This document shows, one piece after another, positions 62,291 to 64,000 of a DNA stretch of 64,000 nucleotides. Position numbers and translations under genes: made by a program. The notes under the pieces were generated by a model. It saw nothing but the letters and a program-made list of their open reading frames with translations. It had not been told where the DNA came from and ran no database searches. Numbering within the stretch: position 1 is the first letter of the stretch; every line of letters starts with the position of its first letter. This DNA is from Bacteroides fragilis NCTC 9343 (GTDB taxonomy: Bacteria; Bacteroidota; Bacteroidia; Bacteroidales; Bacteroidaceae), in assembly GCF_000025985.1 (NCBI RefSeq), contig NC_003228.3, positions 496,001-560,000 of the forward strand, in the 5' to 3' direction.

Positions 62291-63259
62291 TTAGAATGCA
62301 GAGGGCTTGAGGCGCAGGCCTACCGTTTCCTCCAGGTTAAACATCAGGTTCATGTTGTGGACAGCCTGTCCGGATGCACCTTTCAATAAATTGTCGATGC
62401 AAGAAATGATCAGTAATTTATCGCCGTGTTTTTCCAGGTGAATCAGACATTTATTGGTATTTACTACCTGTTTGAGATCTATGTTTTTATCAACGATGTG
62501 GACAAACGAATCTTTGGCATAATATTCCTCATACATGCGTACGATCTCTTCCAATGCTACTTTTGTTTTCACTACCAAAGTGGCAAAGATGCCGCGGGGG
62601 AAATCGCCGCGATAAGGGATAAAATCAATTTCCGCATCAAAACTGTTCTGGAGTTGTTTCAGCGATTGCTTGATTTCAGGAACGTGCTGGTGTTCGAAAG
62701 CTTTGTATACACTCATATTGTTGTTACGCCAGCTGAAATGACTGGTTGCACCGGGTTTTACTCCCGCTCCCGTGCTTCCTGTAATGGCGTTTACCATTAC
62801 GTCCTCATTTAGCATCAGGTGTTTTGCCAGTGGGAGCAGTCCCAGCTGGATGCAAGTTGCGAAACATCCCGGATTAGCCACATGCTTTGCTGTGCAGGTT
62901 GCACGACGATTTAGTTCCGGCAGACCGTATATGAAGTCATGATCCGGTGAAGCTATGCGATAATCCATTGAAAGGTCTATAATTTTCAGTTCCTCCGGGA
63001 TATTATGGCTTTCCATAAATTTCTTCGTATCCCCATGGGCTGTACAGAAGAACAGTACATCGATGTCTTCCAACGGAAGTTCGTCTGTAAAAGCCAGGTC
63101 ACACTCTCCGTAAAGTCCCTCGTGTACATCAGTAATTTTGTTTCCGGCGTTACTGGTACTGTTGATAAATACGATTTCAGTCTCGGGATGATTGATAAGC
63201 AGGCGGATAAGTTCGCCTGCTGTATATCCTGCTCCACCAATGATTCCTGCTTTTATCAT
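62291..63259 (-). CDS. argC: N-acyl-gamma-glutamyl-phosphate reductase
   Basis: 322 residues. GIIGGAGYTAGELIRLL opens the NADPH-binding domain; HVANPGCFATCIQLGLLPL at about 126-144 holds the catalytic Cys. It reduces acylglutamyl phosphate to the semialdehyde. Overlaps argG by four bases, so argG-argC-argD form one operon. Confidence 0.95.
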   Translation of the reverse strand: MIKAGIIGGAGYTAGELIRLLINHPETEIVFINSTSNAGNKITDVHEGLYGECDLAFTDELPLEDIDVLFFCTAHGDTKKFMESHNIPEELKIIDLSMDYRIASPDHDFIYGLPELNRRATCTAKHVANPGCFATCIQLGLLPLAKHLMLNEDVMVNAITGSTGAGVKPGATSHFSWRNNNMSVYKAFEHQHVPEIKQSLKQLQNSFDAEIDFIPYRGDFPRGIFATLVVKTKVALEEIVRMYEEYYAKDSFVHIVDKNIDLKQVVNTNKCLIHLEKHGDKLLIISCIDNLLKGASGQAVHNMNLMFNLEETVGLRLKPSAF

Positions 63260-64000
63260 ACCTCTTCGTCCTTATGGTTAGCATAGTAAACACGTAGTGG
63301 GGTAGAAGTCACCTTGATGAAGCCTTTTGCATCTTCGGCCGTCCAACCCTTTTGCATTTCTCCATATTCACCAAACTTGGTCTTTACCAGGTCGTCTTGT
63401 GATTCTACACCGACAGTAGAGAATGACAACGGACGGAGCTCAAGGATGGCTGTACCGTTCACATTACGTTGTGATTCTTGAAGCATTGCTTCGATATCAC
63501 GCATCACCGGTTCCAGGTATTGGCTTTCATGAAGGAACATACCATACCAGTTAGCTACCTGATCTTTCCAATATTGTTGCCATTTGCTCAATGTGTATTT
63601 CTCAAGGAAACGGTGTGCACCGATGATCAACATTGGAGCGGCGGCTTCGAATCCTACACGTCCTTTGATACCGATGATAGTATCACCTACATGCATATCA
63701 CGGCCAATACCGTAAGCAGCACCTATCTCTTCCACTTTTTGGATGGCGGCAATTTTATCTTCGAACACTTCTCCATTCACGGCGTGAAGTTCACCATTCT
63801 TAAATTCAAGGCGCAGAAGTTCACTTCCCTCTTTCGTTACTTGCTTCAGGTAGGCCGTTTCGGGCAATCCTTGTGCACTGTCTAGAATTTCTCCGCCGCA
63901 GATTGAAGTACCCCATAGTCCGACATTATAAGAGTATTTTAGTTTTGTAAAGTCTGCTTCGAAGCCATTTTTGTTCAAGTAGTCGATTTCTTCCTGACGG
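63256..64000 (-). CDS. argG: Argininosuccinate synthase, C-terminal part (runs off the window)
   Basis: About 248 residues are in the window; the frame continues without a stop to the right edge, so the N-terminal part with the PP-loop lies outside. Seen: YSYNVGLWGTSICGGE, GIGRDMHVGDTIIGIKGRVGFEAAAP (in two parts) and a C-terminal LRVYYANHKDEEV. It condenses citrulline and aspartate with ATP. First gene of the argG-argC-argD operon. Confidence 0.92.
   Translation of the reverse strand, partial: RQEEIDYLNKNGFEADFTKLKYSYNVGLWGTSICGGEILDSAQGLPETAYLKQVTKEGSELLRLEFKNGELHAVNGEVFEDKIAAIQKVEEIGAAYGIGRDMHVGDTIIGIKGRVGFEAAAPMLIIGAHRFLEKYTLSKWQQYWKDQVANWYGMFLHESQYLEPVMRDIEAMLQESQRNVNGTAILELRPLSFSTVGVESQDDLVKTKFGEYGEMQKGWTAEDAKGFIKVTSTPLRVYYANHKDEEV

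Noticed and set aside
63256-64000. argG as a truncated gene
   Set aside because: The frame runs to the window edge without a stop; it is cut by the window, not by mutation.
1-64000. CRISPR array, rRNA operon, insertion sequence with terminal repeats
   Set aside because: Looked for regular spaced repeats, rRNA motifs and transposase genes; none seen.

Overview
The window reads as a chromosomal segment of a Bacteroides species, probably of the B. fragilis group. Three things point there. Many genes are preceded by the Bacteroidetes -7 element TAnnTTTG (forms such as TATCTTTG, TACTTTTG, TATTTTTG). The families are typical of the genus: NigD-like and 6-bladed beta-propeller lipoproteins, DUF6242, DUF2007, paired Skp/OmpH genes beside bamA. 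The carbamoyltransferase has proline at residue 90, the hallmark of the succinylornithine enzyme described from B. fragilis. The species cannot be fixed from sequence alone.

Layout, left to right. 1-3.7 kb: surface lipoproteins (transglutaminase-like, beta-propeller) and one decayed propeller gene. 3.8-6.8 kb (minus): GNAT and DUF2156 acyltransferase-like pair, then lrgAB. 7-10.1 kb (plus): three exported proteins of one operon. 10.2-15.3 kb (plus): pta-ackA acetate pathway, alkaline phosphatase, DUF59, lpxH-like. 15.3-18.1 kb (minus): radC, a glycosyltransferase, efp. 18.3-23.7 kb (plus): rpmH, then PASTA-rluD-ddl-acyltransferase-NigD-rhodanese. 23.8-37.9 kb (minus): argF', two L,D-transpeptidase-like proteins, proBA, murI, two ompH, bamA, uppS, DUF6242, ribD. 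37.9-41.8 kb (plus): prmC-recX, pyrE, SRPBCC protein, argH. 41.97-42.14 kb: tRNA-Gly(GCC) and tRNA-Leu(TAA).

From just after the tRNA terminator (about 42.18 kb) to about 54.3 kb lies an AT-rich integrated element. It carries a large serine recombinase whose reading frame runs out of the element into the antisense of both tRNA genes, an HTH/RecA-like ATPase pair, a divergent XRE control region, a small FimB-sized tyrosine recombinase, a strikingly structured candidate RNA (46.78-47.01 kb), a TonB-C protein, a frameshifted GIY-YIG (T5orf172) gene, a Rep-like protein with a NUMOD3-like partner and GCGGA iteron-like repeats, and a CxxC/HNH-like protein. Three 27-bp palindromic sites (ATATTCAC-N11-GTGAATAT, one arm with a mismatch) lie beside the tyrosine recombinase gene and on both sides of the GIY-YIG gene, which suggests a recombinase-and-site module within the element. 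This module and the structured RNA are the best candidates for something undescribed.

55-64 kb returns to chromosome-like genes: a GH95-like glycosidase, a DUF2007 protein, an AMP-forming acyl-CoA ligase with an XRE-cupin regulator, proC, and argD-argC-argG, argG running off the right edge. Together argF', argH, argD, argC, argG, proA, proB and proC supply most of arginine and proline synthesis. Two genes, bamA and the GIY-YIG gene, are each split by one missing base in a homopolymer; these may be assembly errors or real.
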